Assembly: GCA_040773465.1 (NCBI GenBank)
Contig: JAXGWF010000003.1
Span: forward strand, 55,282 to 119,281
Direction: 5' to 3'
DNA: 64,000 nt
Source: RPRC01 sp040773465
GTDB lineage: Bacteria; Desulfobacterota; Desulfuromonadia; Geobacterales; Geobacteraceae
The notes beneath the pieces are model-generated. The model did not search any database. It worked only from the letters and a program-made list of their open reading frames with translations, and was not told the origin of the DNA. A program made the position numbers and the translations under genes. Positions 1 through 9,415 of this stretch are shown here, one piece after another (position 1 is the stretch's first letter; each line of letters opens with the position of its first letter).

Positions 1-554
1 GAATGAGCATCATATCCCGGCAAGGGTTCAACGCCAGCGGCATCGAGGCAATCCTGAAAAAGGCACAGGTGCCAAAGGGATCATTCTATCATTATTTTTC
101 CAGCAAAAAAGAATTCGGTCTCGACGTCCTGGATCATTTCGCCATAAGAATTGATCGCATTTTCAACTCTTTTTTGAGAGACGAGTCACTCACATCTCCG
201 CTTGCCAAGTTGAGATGCTGTGTCGAAAGCCTGATAAGCCATTTTGAACACAACAATTGCAGTGTCGGCTGTCTGGTAGCCAACCTCGGCCAGGAACTGG
301 CTGATCAGGACGAACATTTCCGAGAGAAACTTGCTGAAATTTTCGGTTCATGGATCGCTTACTTCGAACGATGCCTGCAAGAAGCACAAGAACTGGATGA
401 AGTCCCGCGTGATTTGTCCCCGGCCAGAACAGCCGAGTTTTTTCTCTCGGGCTTCGAAGGCGCCCTACTCGTTTCCAAGGTTTTGAAAACTTCGGAACCA
501 TTGCGGAATTTTGTCGATATTTTTTTTGAAAGGGTGCTCCGGCAGACACCCTGA
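1..554 (+). CDS. TetR/AcrR family transcriptional regulator (5' end outside window)
   Basis: The visible protein begins inside the helix-turn-helix: residues about 5-40 read SRQGFNASGIEAILKKAQV followed by PKGSFYHYFSSKKEF, the classic TetR recognition-helix signature. The first helix of the DNA-binding domain must lie before base 1, so the ATG at base 3 is almost certainly internal and the gene is cut by the window edge. The remainder is an alpha-helical ligand-binding domain resembling the AcuR/YcdC-type regulators. TetR proteins repress a neighbouring gene until a small ligand binds; the ligand cannot be read from the sequence. The next gene starts about 50 bases downstream on the same strand, so co-transcription is possible. 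Confidence 0.85.
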   Translation, partial: MSIISRQGFNASGIEAILKKAQVPKGSFYHYFSSKKEFGLDVLDHFAIRIDRIFNSFLRDESLTSPLAKLRCCVESLISHFEHNNCSVGCLVANLGQELADQDEHFREKLAEIFGSWIAYFERCLQEAQELDEVPRDLSPARTAEFFLSGFEGALLVSKVLKTSEPLRNFVDIFFERVLRQTP

Positions 555-602
555 ATCAACCCTGATTAACGCTTGCTCACTCAAAGAATGGAGAAGACTG
601 AA

Positions 603-1235
603 ATGGAAAACACGACAAGACCGGTGCTCGCTGACATCCCCCCCGAAGAGAACATTGTTACTATTACCATGAAACCGACAGAGGAACAGATTTCCCGCTT
701 GAGCACCCTTATGCAGAAAGGATGCTATGTAAAGGTGGAATGCGGAAAAACCATGCGTGACATCCTCTGCAGGCAATTCGGAATTTCACCGGAATATGTA
801 AGGGTAGACATCAAGGTCATGTTTCTCGACTATAGTCCGGTGGATGACATTGATACGGCTGTTATCAAGGATGGGGCAACCCTTGCCCTTTCAGCAGCCA
901 TGCCAGGACTGGTGGGCGCGGCCATGCGAAAGGACGGCCTTTCCTGGATGCGCTCATCAATAACCTACCATGAGGACGAAAACAAACTTCAGGAACAACC
1001 GGGACTCATCCAGTTGAAGCTCTTCAACCAGGTAATGGCCGACCTGGGAGAGTCTTTCCTGAAGCGTGGCGTCTATATCAAATCGAGGTACCTGCTTGGT
1101 TTCCTGAAAAGATTCACTCCCGAGTTCTGGCAGGAAGTCGGGAAAATATCGAGAAACGATAACCTGGTGACCGGACAGGATCTGCAAAATTACCTGCAGG
1201 ACCATGACGAGTGGGTACGGTTTACCGTAGCGTAA
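603..1235 (+). CDS. Conserved-looking protein of unknown function, 210 aa
   Basis: I do not recognise this family. The ATG at 603 is preferred over one at 573 because GGAGAAG lies about 6 bases before it. The product is soluble-looking, with no signal peptide or membrane helix. Residues about 20-85 (VTITMKPTEEQISRLSTLMQ onward) look like a compact alpha/beta domain with a Cys-containing strand (GCYVKVECGKTM); the middle is Gly/Ala-rich (LSAAMPGLVGAAMRKDG); the C-terminal third is helical and aromatic. It directly follows the TetR gene and ends before a strong terminator, so it may be the regulator's partner or target. No enzymatic motif is visible. Confidence 0.7.
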   Translation: MENTTRPVLADIPPEENIVTITMKPTEEQISRLSTLMQKGCYVKVECGKTMRDILCRQFGISPEYVRVDIKVMFLDYSPVDDIDTAVIKDGATLALSAAMPGLVGAAMRKDGLSWMRSSITYHEDENKLQEQPGLIQLKLFNQVMADLGESFLKRGVYIKSRYLLGFLKRFTPEFWQEVGKISRNDNLVTGQDLQNYLQDHDEWVRFTVA

Positions 1236-1365
1236 ATCCATAAAAATTGCGAAGCGTTTCATCAAAGTGCTTCCGACCATCGGAGAAAATACGCTTGACC
1301 GCTTTGCAGATCGAATAATTCCCCCATTCTGAACGGATACATCATTCCGGCGACAGGCTCTCTCG

Positions 1366-1394
1366 AAACAGCGACAGGGCCTGTCGCTGTTTTT
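1366..1394 (+). terminator. Intrinsic terminator after the 210-aa gene
   Basis: A 12-bp perfect stem (1366-1377 with 1381-1392) has a 3-base loop and runs into a T-tract ending at 1394. It lies about 130 bases after the stop at 1235, with no gene between. The rest of the 1236-1647 gap shows no coding signal. Confidence 0.85.
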
Positions 1395-1647
1395 AAAGCA
1401 GCCCATATTTCATGCCTCGAAAATCCCTCCAAGCCGGATATCATTCACTATTTTCAAATGTTAGAAGTTGACATCTTCTTCCATAGCAACACAAGAGGGA
1501 AATAGTATCTTTTTTCAGAAAAATCCATAAAGTGCTTTTATTGGTTGTATTGTAATTTTTTTCTCTTTATCTTTATCCAGATTTACCCATGAAACTATAC
1601 ACCCGGCTCTTTGCCGCAAAAAAATGCTTTTCCTGAGAATTGGAATT

Positions 1648-4185
1648 ATGGATACAAAGATACTCATCAGCCTGATCAACAATGCCGCCCTGCTCCTCGC
1701 CATGTGCATCGTATACGATGCCCTGTCGATCAACCGGGAAACCCTCAAGCAGACGTCGCGACAGATGCTTTCCGGGATCATCCTCGGCACGATCTGCATC
1801 GCCGTCATGCTTAACCCGTTGCCCTGGCACCAGGGAATCATTTTCGACACAAGATCCGTCCTGCTCTGCGTTGCCGGTTTCTTCTTCGAACCTCTTTCCG
1901 CCGCAATTGCCGTATGCATGGCCATCACGTATCGCCTTCTGCTGGGCGGCAGCGGTGTCTATATGGGCATAGCGGTTATCATCAGTTCAGCAGGTCTGGC
2001 CATGCTCTGGAAAATCCTGCGCAAGTCTGACCCGGCAAACATGACGCTGCATGAACTCTATCTCCTGGGACTGACCGTGCACTTGGTCATGCTGGGCTTC
2101 ATGGCCCTTCTTCCCAGCCACCTCGTATTTGAAACCATAATCAGTATCGGATTGCCGGTACTCATTGTTTACCCGATAGCAACGGCCCTGCTGGGAAAGA
2201 TGATGGTCGGACGGCATGCGCAGAAAAGAACCGAAGCGGCCCTGAAAGAAAGCGAACAGAATTATCGGGAAATATTCAACGCAACCAGCGAAGCTATTAT
2301 TATTGAAGAAGTTCCCATCGGAAGAATGCTGGACGTAAATGCTTCGATGCTGGAAATGTACGGCTATGACTCCAAGGAAGAGGTTCTCCGCTGCAACCTG
2401 GGGGACCTGAGCGCAAATATCCCTCCCTATACCACGGAGGAGGCCCGTCAATGCATCCGCCTTGCTATTGAAGAAGGACCCCAGGTCTTTGAATGGCTGG
2501 CCAAGAAGAAGTCCGGCGACTTTTTCTGGGCAGAGATATCTATGCGCAGCTCTTCTATTGGCGGCCATGGCCGCGTGCTGGCGGTAGTACGCGATATTTC
2601 CGAACGAAAACGCACCCAGGAAACTCTTCGGCAAAGCGAAGAACGATGGCAGTACGCACTGGAAGGAAGCGGTGACGGGGTATGGGACCGTGAAATCCAA
2701 ACAAACAAGGTGTTTTATTCAGACCAATGGAAGCGCATGCTCGGCTATGAGCCCGACGAAATTTCCCACACGCCGACAGCATGGAAACAGCTCATCCACC
2801 CGGAAGATCTGGAAAAAGTCATGCAGGAACTTCGCCGGCACGAGCGTGACGAAACCCCCGAATATCTCGCCGAATACCGTATACGGTGCAAAGACGGTTC
2901 CTACAAATGGATTCTGGCGCGAGGCAAGGTCATGATTCGCGATGCGCATGGGAATGCACTGCGTATCGTCGGAACTCATACCGATATTACCGAGCGCAAG
3001 CAGCTGGAAGAACAACTGCGGCAGGCGCAGAAAATGGAAGCCGTCGGCCAGCTAGCGGGAGGAGTTGCGCACGACTTCAATAATATCCTGACCACGATCA
3101 TAGGCCGAACCTACCTGTTGCAGAGCAGATTGAGAGGACAGGAAGACCTTCTGGCACATGTCGAACAGGTGGCGCTTGCAGCTGAACGGGCAACAACACT
3201 CACACAGAGCCTCCTGTCCTTCAGCCGCGAACAGGTCATGGACCAGCGACGGATAAGCCTGAACGAAACCGTTCATAAAGCTTCCGACATTTTCTCGCGC
3301 CTGATCAGGGAAGATATCGAAATTACCATGCGGCTTTCCGATAAGAATCCGATCGTATTCGGAGACGAAAGCCAGCTGATTCAAGTGCTCATGAACCTGG
3401 CAACCAATGCCCGGGACGCCATCACGGGAACCGGCAGGATACTGATCACTACAGACATTGTTACGTTTGACCGGCACACACCCATGGCTGTCGGCGGGAC
3501 CATGCCTCCCGGCGCCTATGCGACTTTGACTGTTACGGATACGGGCTACGGGATGGATGCCGCAACACAAACCAGGATTTTCGAGCCTTTCTTCACGACC
3601 AAGGAAGTCGGAAAAGGGACGGGATTGGGCTTGTCGGTCGTATACGGCATTATTCGCCGCCACAGCGGTTTCCTGAGGCTGCAAAGCGAATCGGGAAACG
3701 GAACGACTTTTTCAGTCCATCTCTCCGCGCTCGTCACGGATAATAGTGAAGTCCGCAATAAACAGGATGAGTTATCGCTTCCCAAGGGTCGCGGCACTAT
3801 CCTTCTCGCTGAAGACGAAAATGCCGTTCGGCTCATGCTGCAGACCATCCTCTCGGAAAATGGCTACCGGGTTATCGAAGCGACAAACGGTGTCGAGGCG
3901 GTTCTCAGGTTCTCGGAAAACCTCTATACGATCGATGCGGTGCTTCTGGACGTTATCATGCCGAGAATGAACGGACGTGAAGCTCGAAAAGAAATACTCA
4001 AGATCCGTAATGACGTGAAGGTTATTTTCATGAGCGGCTATTCCGGCGACATAATCAAAGAAGAAACCCTTCGGGAAGAAGGCGTCGGATTTATCCATAA
4101 GCCACTCAACCCCCGCGATGTACTCCTGCAACTCCATGAAATTCTGGCGACGCCACATGGCGCGGAAACGCCGTGCCGGGAATAA
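1648..4185 (+). CDS. Membrane hybrid sensor histidine kinase, LytS-type 5TM sensor-PAS-PAS-HisKA-HATPase-REC
   Basis: Start at 1648 (MDTKILIS) is chosen over 1624 because it fits the usual N-terminus of 5TMR_LYT sensors and has a weak GGAATT before it. Residues about 1-185 form five or more membrane helices with the family motif LPWHQGIIFDTRSV. Two PAS domains follow (about 195-315 and 325-455, each ending in an ISERK/ITERK PAC motif). The dimerisation helix carries the phospho-acceptor His in GGVAHDFNNIL, then an ATPase domain with GYGMD and GKGTGLGLS boxes. A C-terminal receiver (about 715-835) keeps its acidic pair, Asp in LLDVIMP and Lys in FIHKPL. Signal unknown; no response regulator gene is adjacent, so output probably passes through the attached receiver. 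Confidence 0.93.
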   Translation: MDTKILISLINNAALLLAMCIVYDALSINRETLKQTSRQMLSGIILGTICIAVMLNPLPWHQGIIFDTRSVLLCVAGFFFEPLSAAIAVCMAITYRLLLGGSGVYMGIAVIISSAGLAMLWKILRKSDPANMTLHELYLLGLTVHLVMLGFMALLPSHLVFETIISIGLPVLIVYPIATALLGKMMVGRHAQKRTEAALKESEQNYREIFNATSEAIIIEEVPIGRMLDVNASMLEMYGYDSKEEVLRCNLGDLSANIPPYTTEEARQCIRLAIEEGPQVFEWLAKKKSGDFFWAEISMRSSSIGGHGRVLAVVRDISERKRTQETLRQSEERWQYALEGSGDGVWDREIQTNKVFYSDQWKRMLGYEPDEISHTPTAWKQLIHPEDLEKVMQELRRHERDETPEYLAEYRIRCKDGSYKWILARGKVMIRDAHGNALRIVGTHTDITERKQLEEQLRQAQKMEAVGQLAGGVAHDFNNILTTIIGRTYLLQSRLRGQEDLLAHVEQVALAAERATTLTQSLLSFSREQVMDQRRISLNETVHKASDIFSRLIREDIEITMRLSDKNPIVFGDESQLIQVLMNLATNARDAITGTGRILITTDIVTFDRHTPMAVGGTMPPGAYATLTVTDTGYGMDAATQTRIFEPFFTTKEVGKGTGLGLSVVYGIIRRHSGFLRLQSESGNGTTFSVHLSALVTDNSEVRNKQDELSLPKGRGTILLAEDENAVRLMLQTILSENGYRVIEATNGVEAVLRFSENLYTIDAVLLDVIMPRMNGREARKEILKIRNDVKVIFMSGYSGDIIKEETLREEGVGFIHKPLNPRDVLLQLHEILATPHGAETPCRE

Positions 4186-4227
4186 CGTCTTCCTCACGTC
4201 TCAACGCAACGCCGGAACATGAAAAAG

Positions 4228-4268
4228 AACAACGGAGCCGTATCCTTCATGCCGTCGACTCCGTTGTT
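4228..4268. terminator. Convergent (bidirectional) terminator
   Basis: A 10-bp inverted repeat (4228-4237 with 4259-4268) lies between the convergent kinase and RNA-binding protein genes, flanked by A-rich and T-containing tracts. It could serve both genes. Confidence 0.65.
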
Positions 4269-4301
4269 CACATACCTGAAAGGAAAAGAACCTTATCCAG
4301 A

Positions 4302-4625
4302 TTATTTCCGTCCCTTTCCGGGCCGTGCCCCACCGCCCGGCCGACGCCGGTAGCCTCCGGGCTGCCGTCCCTGCTGTTTCTGGGGACGGGCCAGGTTCAC
4401 CGTGATAAGACGTTCTCCCATAAGTGCTCCGTCAAGGGACTCGATTGCTTCGGCAAGAGCCTCCTCGCTTGCCATACGGACATAGGCGCATCCTTTCGAC
4501 ATGCCGGTTTCAGAGTCGGTAATCAGGTGAACAGAGGTTACGGTTCCGGCCACCGCAAACAGGCGACGCAGATCGTCCTCCGTTGCGTCGTAAGGCAAAT
4601 TCCCCACGTACAGTTCTTTTGCCAT
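4302..4625 (-). CDS. RRM-domain RNA-binding protein, 107 aa
   Basis: The reading frame is open far upstream, but AAGGAG placed 6 bases before the ATG at 4625 fixes the start. The protein opens with ELYVGNLPYDATEDDLRRLF, an RNP-2 motif, and carries the RNP-1 octamer KGCAYVRM near residue 45: a single RRM domain of about 80 residues. A Gly/Arg/Lys-rich basic tail follows, as in cyanobacterial and deltaproteobacterial RNA-binding proteins linked to cold shock and RNA metabolism. It lies 134 bases downstream of ppk on the same strand, possibly in the same transcript, and ends at a convergent terminator. Confidence 0.95.
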   Translation of the reverse strand: MAKELYVGNLPYDATEDDLRRLFAVAGTVTSVHLITDSETGMSKGCAYVRMASEEALAEAIESLDGALMGERLITVNLARPQKQQGRQPGGYRRRPGGGARPGKGRK

Positions 4626-4759
4626 ACAGTTCTCCTTTATCTCGCAGGGGCCTTCCGTGCCCGCAACCTGCAAGTCCGGCAGATCGCTTTCACGAAACAG
4701 GGGACCGAGCAGCCCCCTTGCAGGGAGCGGCCGGTCCGGTTTCAAATCGCCAAATACCG

Positions 4760-7042
4760 TTACCGAAGGTTTCGACCACCCACCCCCTGGGCCTTTCTCC
4801 TTTTCAACCGCGCCATTTTCTTCTGCCGTTTCGCGGCAAGCTCTATCATGACTTCGTGGCTCCCGCTGGATTCCTCGACCGGCCCGGGCATCCGCTGGAC
4901 GTACGTGCCGTCCTGCTGCATATCCCATGCGGAGCGGTTGTCATTGAGATGTACATCGAACAGGGTCCGGATTTCGTTGCGCGACTTTCGGTCCTCAACC
5001 GGAACGACCACTTCGACTCGCGCTTCCAGGTTGCGCTTCATGGCGTCTGCTGAACCGATAAAGTACTGTTCCTTGCCGCCATTGCGAAAATAATAGATCC
5101 GGGAATGTTCGAGAAAGCGCCCGACGATGCTTACAACGCGAATGTTTTTTGAAATGCCGGGCAGACCGGGACGCAATCGACAGGTATCGCGAACAATGAG
5201 ATCGACCCGGACACCCGCCCGGGATGCCCGGTAAAGCGCTTCGACTATATCCGCATCTTCCAGGGCATTCATCTTGAACTGGATCAACCCCGGCCTTTTA
5301 TCTGAATGGAGTCGTATCTCGCGGTCGATTCCCGCCAGCAGCGCCTTTTTCAGGAACTTAGGCGCGGGAAGCATCTTCTCGTATTTACGACGCGGCGTGT
5401 AGCCGGTCGTCAGGTAGTTGAAAAGCTCCGTCGCATCCTGGCCAATGGCCTCATTACACGTCAGGAGGCCGAGATCGGTATAGATGCGTGCCGTTACGGC
5501 ATGATAGTTCCCCGTACCAATGTGTACATAACGGCGAATCCCGTCATAATCCTGCCTGACTACGAGTATGACTTTGCAGTGGGTTTTGAGGCCCACCACG
5601 CCATACGTTACATGGATACCGGCCTCCTCCATGCGCGTGGCAAGAGCGATATTTGCTGCTTCGTCGAATCGGGCTTTCAGCTCCACGACGACCGCGACCT
5701 GCTTGCCGTTCTGGGCGGCATGGATCAGGGCATCGATGATCCTGCTCTGCCGGGAGGTACGATAAAGGGTCATCTTGATGGCCCGAACCTTGGGATCCTC
5801 CGAAGCTTCCAGAAGAAACCGCTCCACGGAGGTTGAAAAAGATTCATACGGATGGTGCAAGAGCACCGAACCGGTATCGCGGATAAGATGGAAAATGCTG
5901 CGTTCACCCGGAAGTAACGGATGGTCAATGGGATGAAAGGGAGGATCGCGCAGTTCGGGATACTCCAGCACGGCAATCTCCATCAAGTCGCGCATGGCCA
6001 TTATGCCCTCCACCTCGAAAACGTCCGCTGTCTCATCCAGTGCCAGTTCGGCAGCCACCATGCCGCGACGGACCGTATCCATCCCTTTCCCGGTCTCGAT
6101 ACGGACAATCGGCGCGAACTTCCGGTCCTGCAGTTCCGACTCGATCATTGCCAGCAGATCGTCGGCCTGCTCCTCGTTCTTTTCCGTATTGGCATTGCGG
6201 GTCACCCGGAAAAACTCGCAGCAGACCACCTGCATCCCGGGGAACAGCAGATCCAGATTGTGACACATGACATCCTCGAGCAGGACGAACCGGTCTGCGT
6301 TGCCAATCCTTATCAGGCGCGGGATACCGGCGCCAACCGGCACCTTGACCCGTGCAAGGGAGACATCATTTTCCCGGGGGTAGCGTAGTGTCACCAACAG
6401 GTTTAAAGAAAGATTGGAGATGAAAGGAAAGGGGTGGGCCGGGTCGATGGACTGGGGGGTGACGAGGGGAAAAATGTTCCGCAGGTAATACTGCCGCATC
6501 TGTTTCTTTTCCGCGGCCGAAAGTTCCGGGTAGCCGTGCAGAGCGACCCCCTTTTCCCGCAGCAACTCGAGGATAATCGGAAGCAACTCCTGCTTGGCTT
6601 TCTCCAGCTCCCGCACCTTTTCATAACACTCGTCGATCTGCTGCCGGGGGGTCCGGCCATCCACGGTGAGGCTCCGGATTCCGGCGCCATGTTGCTGTTT
6701 CAGACCGCCGATCCTCTTCATGAAAAATTCATCGAGGTTGGAACTGACGATTGCAATGAACTTGACCCGCTCCAGGAGAGGAGTCCTCTCATCGCGGGCT
6801 TCGTGCAGCACGCGCTTGTTGAAATCGAGCCAGGTCAGTTCCCGGTTGAGATACAGGGAAGCAGGGGACAGGCCCTCCCCGGGATCCGTTTTTTTTCTCA
6901 CAACGGATTTGGCAGACGGCCCGGAAACGGAAGGTTTCTTTACCGGTGGTTTTTCCGAGGATTGCCGGCCAGACGGCGCGTCACCATCCATATCGTACAC
7001 CTCGGTTGTCTGGGATGTCATTTTTCCTTCAGAATCACTCAT
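4760..7042 (-). CDS. ppk: Polyphosphate kinase 1
   Basis: PPK1 transfers the gamma phosphate of ATP to polyphosphate, reversibly. The GGAG before the ATG at 7042 sets the start at MSDSEGK. The first 60 residues are a low-complexity extension; the core begins at YLNRELTWLDFNKRVLHEA, the N-domain signature. Later landmarks are PLVTPQSIDPAHPFPF, the KTHCKVILV segment containing the autophosphorylated histidine, and FLEHSRIYYF with the second conserved histidine in the C2 domain. Length (760 aa) is normal given the extension. A C-terminal Lys/Arg-rich tail is unusual but not informative. Upstream neighbour is a decayed kinase; downstream is the RRM protein. Confidence 0.97.
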   Translation of the reverse strand: MSDSEGKMTSQTTEVYDMDGDAPSGRQSSEKPPVKKPSVSGPSAKSVVRKKTDPGEGLSPASLYLNRELTWLDFNKRVLHEARDERTPLLERVKFIAIVSSNLDEFFMKRIGGLKQQHGAGIRSLTVDGRTPRQQIDECYEKVRELEKAKQELLPIILELLREKGVALHGYPELSAAEKKQMRQYYLRNIFPLVTPQSIDPAHPFPFISNLSLNLLVTLRYPRENDVSLARVKVPVGAGIPRLIRIGNADRFVLLEDVMCHNLDLLFPGMQVVCCEFFRVTRNANTEKNEEQADDLLAMIESELQDRKFAPIVRIETGKGMDTVRRGMVAAELALDETADVFEVEGIMAMRDLMEIAVLEYPELRDPPFHPIDHPLLPGERSIFHLIRDTGSVLLHHPYESFSTSVERFLLEASEDPKVRAIKMTLYRTSRQSRIIDALIHAAQNGKQVAVVVELKARFDEAANIALATRMEEAGIHVTYGVVGLKTHCKVILVVRQDYDGIRRYVHIGTGNYHAVTARIYTDLGLLTCNEAIGQDATELFNYLTTGYTPRRKYEKMLPAPKFLKKALLAGIDREIRLHSDKRPGLIQFKMNALEDADIVEALYRASRAGVRVDLIVRDTCRLRPGLPGISKNIRVVSIVGRFLEHSRIYYFRNGGKEQYFIGSADAMKRNLEARVEVVVPVEDRKSRNEIRTLFDVHLNDNRSAWDMQQDGTYVQRMPGPVEESSGSHEVMIELAAKRQKKMARLKRRKAQGVGGRNLR

Positions 7043-7358
7043 CCGGTTCTCCACGTTGACTGTAGATCGAGCCCCCCCTTCGAGAAGCCACGGAAAATGG
7101 AGTAAACCTCCCCAAAGTTACGGAATTGTGTCAATCCAGTTCAGAAAAGCATTTTTTCTACGTTAACATCATACCAGATAACTGGCGAAATCCTCAGTTT
7201 TTCACTATTTTTTGCATGATCCCATTTCCGTTCTCATAGGCGAATTATCCACTCGTCATGCAGCAAACGTATGGATCAATAAAATTCTGGTACCAGAAAA
7301 CACTCGGCAAGCTTTTTCAGGGCATTGCCTGCCAACCATAAAGAAAACCACCTGTTTG

Positions 7359-7894
7359 CTACAAAATCCGGTTCAGCACGGCAGATAATTCCTCCATCCG
7401 GTATGGCTTTACCAGATAGTCTACAAAACCATGCGCCTGATACAAATCGACCAGTTCATCACCGCATGAACAGGCCTTCACCTCACAACCCAACGTCCGC
7501 AGCATTTCTACGGCCAGGTCACGAATCGTTTCCTCGTCATCCATCACCAGCACGAATGCACCGCCGGTGGAAAAGGCCGAGGGCACCACAGGTTCCTCGG
7601 CCTGGGCATGTTCTCAACGGGAAATTCCTTTAACCGCAGCACCTCCTCGAACTTCTTCCGCTCGGAGATGTCGCGCACCAGGACGACCAGCCGCTTTCCA
7701 TCAGCCAGGGGAGCGCTCCGCATGCTCACTTCAGCCCAGAACAGTGATCCATCCTTACGGCGGGCACGCCACTCGAACAACTGGGGAATGTCTTCCATTG
7801 CCGCGGCAAGATATGCCAGGATATCCTCGCGGGCATAAGGCGGCTCTCCGCTGCTCAAGTCTTGCACGTCAAGGCACAGGGCTTCTTCGCGGCT
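7359..7894 (-). pseudogene. Decayed hybrid histidine kinase: PAS fragment joined to a gutted receiver
   Basis: Two kinase pieces lie in different frames. About 7894-7600 encodes the second half of a PAS/PAC domain (SREEALCLDVQDLSSG, WRARRKDGSLFWAEVSMRSA, RDISERKKFEEVL). The HisKA and ATPase core that should follow is missing. About 7570-7359 encodes a receiver that starts normally (FVLVMDDEETIRDLAVEML) but jumps from GDELVDLYQAHG to FVDYLVKPYRMEEL, losing the stretch with the phospho-acceptor Asp. The PAS part resembles the first PAS of the kinase at 1648-4185. The 300 bases between this remnant and ppk hold nothing recognisable. Confidence 0.85.
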
Positions 7895-7922
7895 TTTACA
7901 CAACACTGCGACACATGGGATT

Positions 7923-9059
7923 TTACTGGTACATGATATAAACCGGCGTCGGCTTGAGTCGCAGGACATCCTTCGGCGTCATGAGCGGATCACCCTTCTT
8001 GGTGTCATTGTAGTAGAAGAGCTTGAATCCGGTATACTGAACCGGCTCGTCGACAATATAATCCTGGTATGACCTTCTCTTAAGATGAGGCCCTCCCCAA
8101 CCGTCCATATTCATGACGATCTGCACTTCGGGACGCAGTTCGATCCGCGTTGAATTCGTCACCCCGTTGCGGGTAAACCGGTGCACCGTTAAAACCTTCG
8201 GCGGCAGATTATACTTTTTTACCAGACCGCGCAGGTAACCGGTGACATAATTGATCTGTTCAGCATCAAAAGTGCCGATCTTCGTTCCGGGAATCTTCAT
8301 GCTGGCGACGAGGTTGAATTCAGGGTCTATTCCCAGGTGAACATCGGGATTCTTCAAGATCCACTCGAAGCGCGGCAAAAGCGTTCGAATATCCTCATGG
8401 CCGGTCTGGATATCAATGAAAAATATGCAGTTGGCCTCACGAGCCCATTGATAAACCTGGTTCACAATATCATCCGGCATGATCATTCGATACTTTCCCG
8501 CCTTGCCCGGCGTCCCCTGGGCAACCACCGCAATCAGGTGAAGTGCCGGCAACACCGGCTTTGAAGGGTCCGCGGACTGCCAGCGATTCGACTCCTCCAT
8601 GAGACGACGGATCATGTCTTTTTTCTCGTACTGTCCCAATGCGCCCATTTTTTTGGAAAGGGGATTGCCATAGTAGGCGACAATCCGTTTCCGCGGCAGA
8701 ATGGCCCCCGGAAGCGGCGTTGGAGATTTCACCGGCCACCCTTTCTTTTTTGCGATTTCCGGGTCCTCTCCCGGGAGGTAGACGGGTTTCTTTTCACCCG
8801 GTGATTTTTCATCTGCGTGTTCTTCCGAAGCAGCGCCCGACTTCTTTTCAGTAACGGCGGATGATGCCGAAGAATGCGCAGTGAAAGCCGAACTGTGTGG
8901 CGTTAGCACAGGAGCGACTTTATGGCTGTTTTCGGCATGTGCCTGCACAGAGGGAGGATTTCCCTTGTCGCTGCGGCACCCCGAAAGTGTCAGGAGCAGC
9001 ACCAGCGGAACAAGCAGCCGGGAAAATCGAAACGGAAGAACGGTAGTAAATCTATTCAC
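7923..9059 (-). CDS. Putative lipoprotein of unknown function, 378 aa
   Basis: A GTG at 9059 preceded by GAGGCAACCC is the best start; an ATG 39 bases earlier has no such site. The N-terminus is a lipoprotein signal ending in the lipobox LLLTLSGC, so the mature protein should be lipid-anchored in the periplasm or outer membrane. Residues about 25-95 are a low-complexity Ser/Ala/Lys/Glu linker. The folded part (about 105-378) starts RKRIVAYYGNPLSKKMGALG and contains FFIDIQTGHEDIR and DVHLGIDPEFNL; alternating strands and helices suggest a TIM-barrel, possibly a glycosidase-like fold, but I see no definitive catalytic motif. It appears monocistronic. Confidence 0.8.
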   Translation of the reverse strand: MNRFTTVLPFRFSRLLVPLVLLLTLSGCRSDKGNPPSVQAHAENSHKVAPVLTPHSSAFTAHSSASSAVTEKKSGAASEEHADEKSPGEKKPVYLPGEDPEIAKKKGWPVKSPTPLPGAILPRKRIVAYYGNPLSKKMGALGQYEKKDMIRRLMEESNRWQSADPSKPVLPALHLIAVVAQGTPGKAGKYRMIMPDDIVNQVYQWAREANCIFFIDIQTGHEDIRTLLPRFEWILKNPDVHLGIDPEFNLVASMKIPGTKIGTFDAEQINYVTGYLRGLVKKYNLPPKVLTVHRFTRNGVTNSTRIELRPEVQIVMNMDGWGGPHLKRRSYQDYIVDEPVQYTGFKLFYYNDTKKGDPLMTPKDVLRLKPTPVYIMYQ

Positions 9060-9318
9060 GGGTTGCCTCGTTTGAAAACGTGAAATAGCGTCGCGCACGA
9101 CCGGTGATAATACACGCTCTCGACCGGTGATGTCAAAACGAAAAACCGCTCCGTTTCAGGGCCGGAATTCATCTGGCGCACCCCATTTCTTCACCTTCTT
9201 TTTGTCCATCGGCCGGGAATTAAAGCAGACCCGCCCTGCATCGGATCCGGCAATCCGCCGGGCCATTCCCCCCTCAGGAAAGCTGCACATCATGCAGGAA
9301 AATTAATTTTAGGAACAC

Positions 9319-9345
9319 TAAACTTCCCGACAGACGGTCCGATAA
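9319..9345 (+). promoter_or_regulatory. Sigma-28 (FliA)-type promoter for the chemotaxis receptor
   Basis: TAAA at 9319-9322, a 15-base spacer, and TCCGATAA at 9338-9345 match the flagellar sigma-28 consensus (TAAA-N15-GCCGATAA) at all but one position. It lies about 70 bases before the receptor start. Confidence 0.75.
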
Positions 9346-9415
9346 GGTTTTTTGTATAAACGAGGTCCTCGACCGTCCGAAAGCTCCATAGAATACTTTG
9401 ACTGGAGGAATTGAA

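Noticed and set aside
4173..5093. 306-codon frame over the RRM gene and the ppk end
   Set aside because: Overlaps two clear genes on the other strand and has no recognisable domain.
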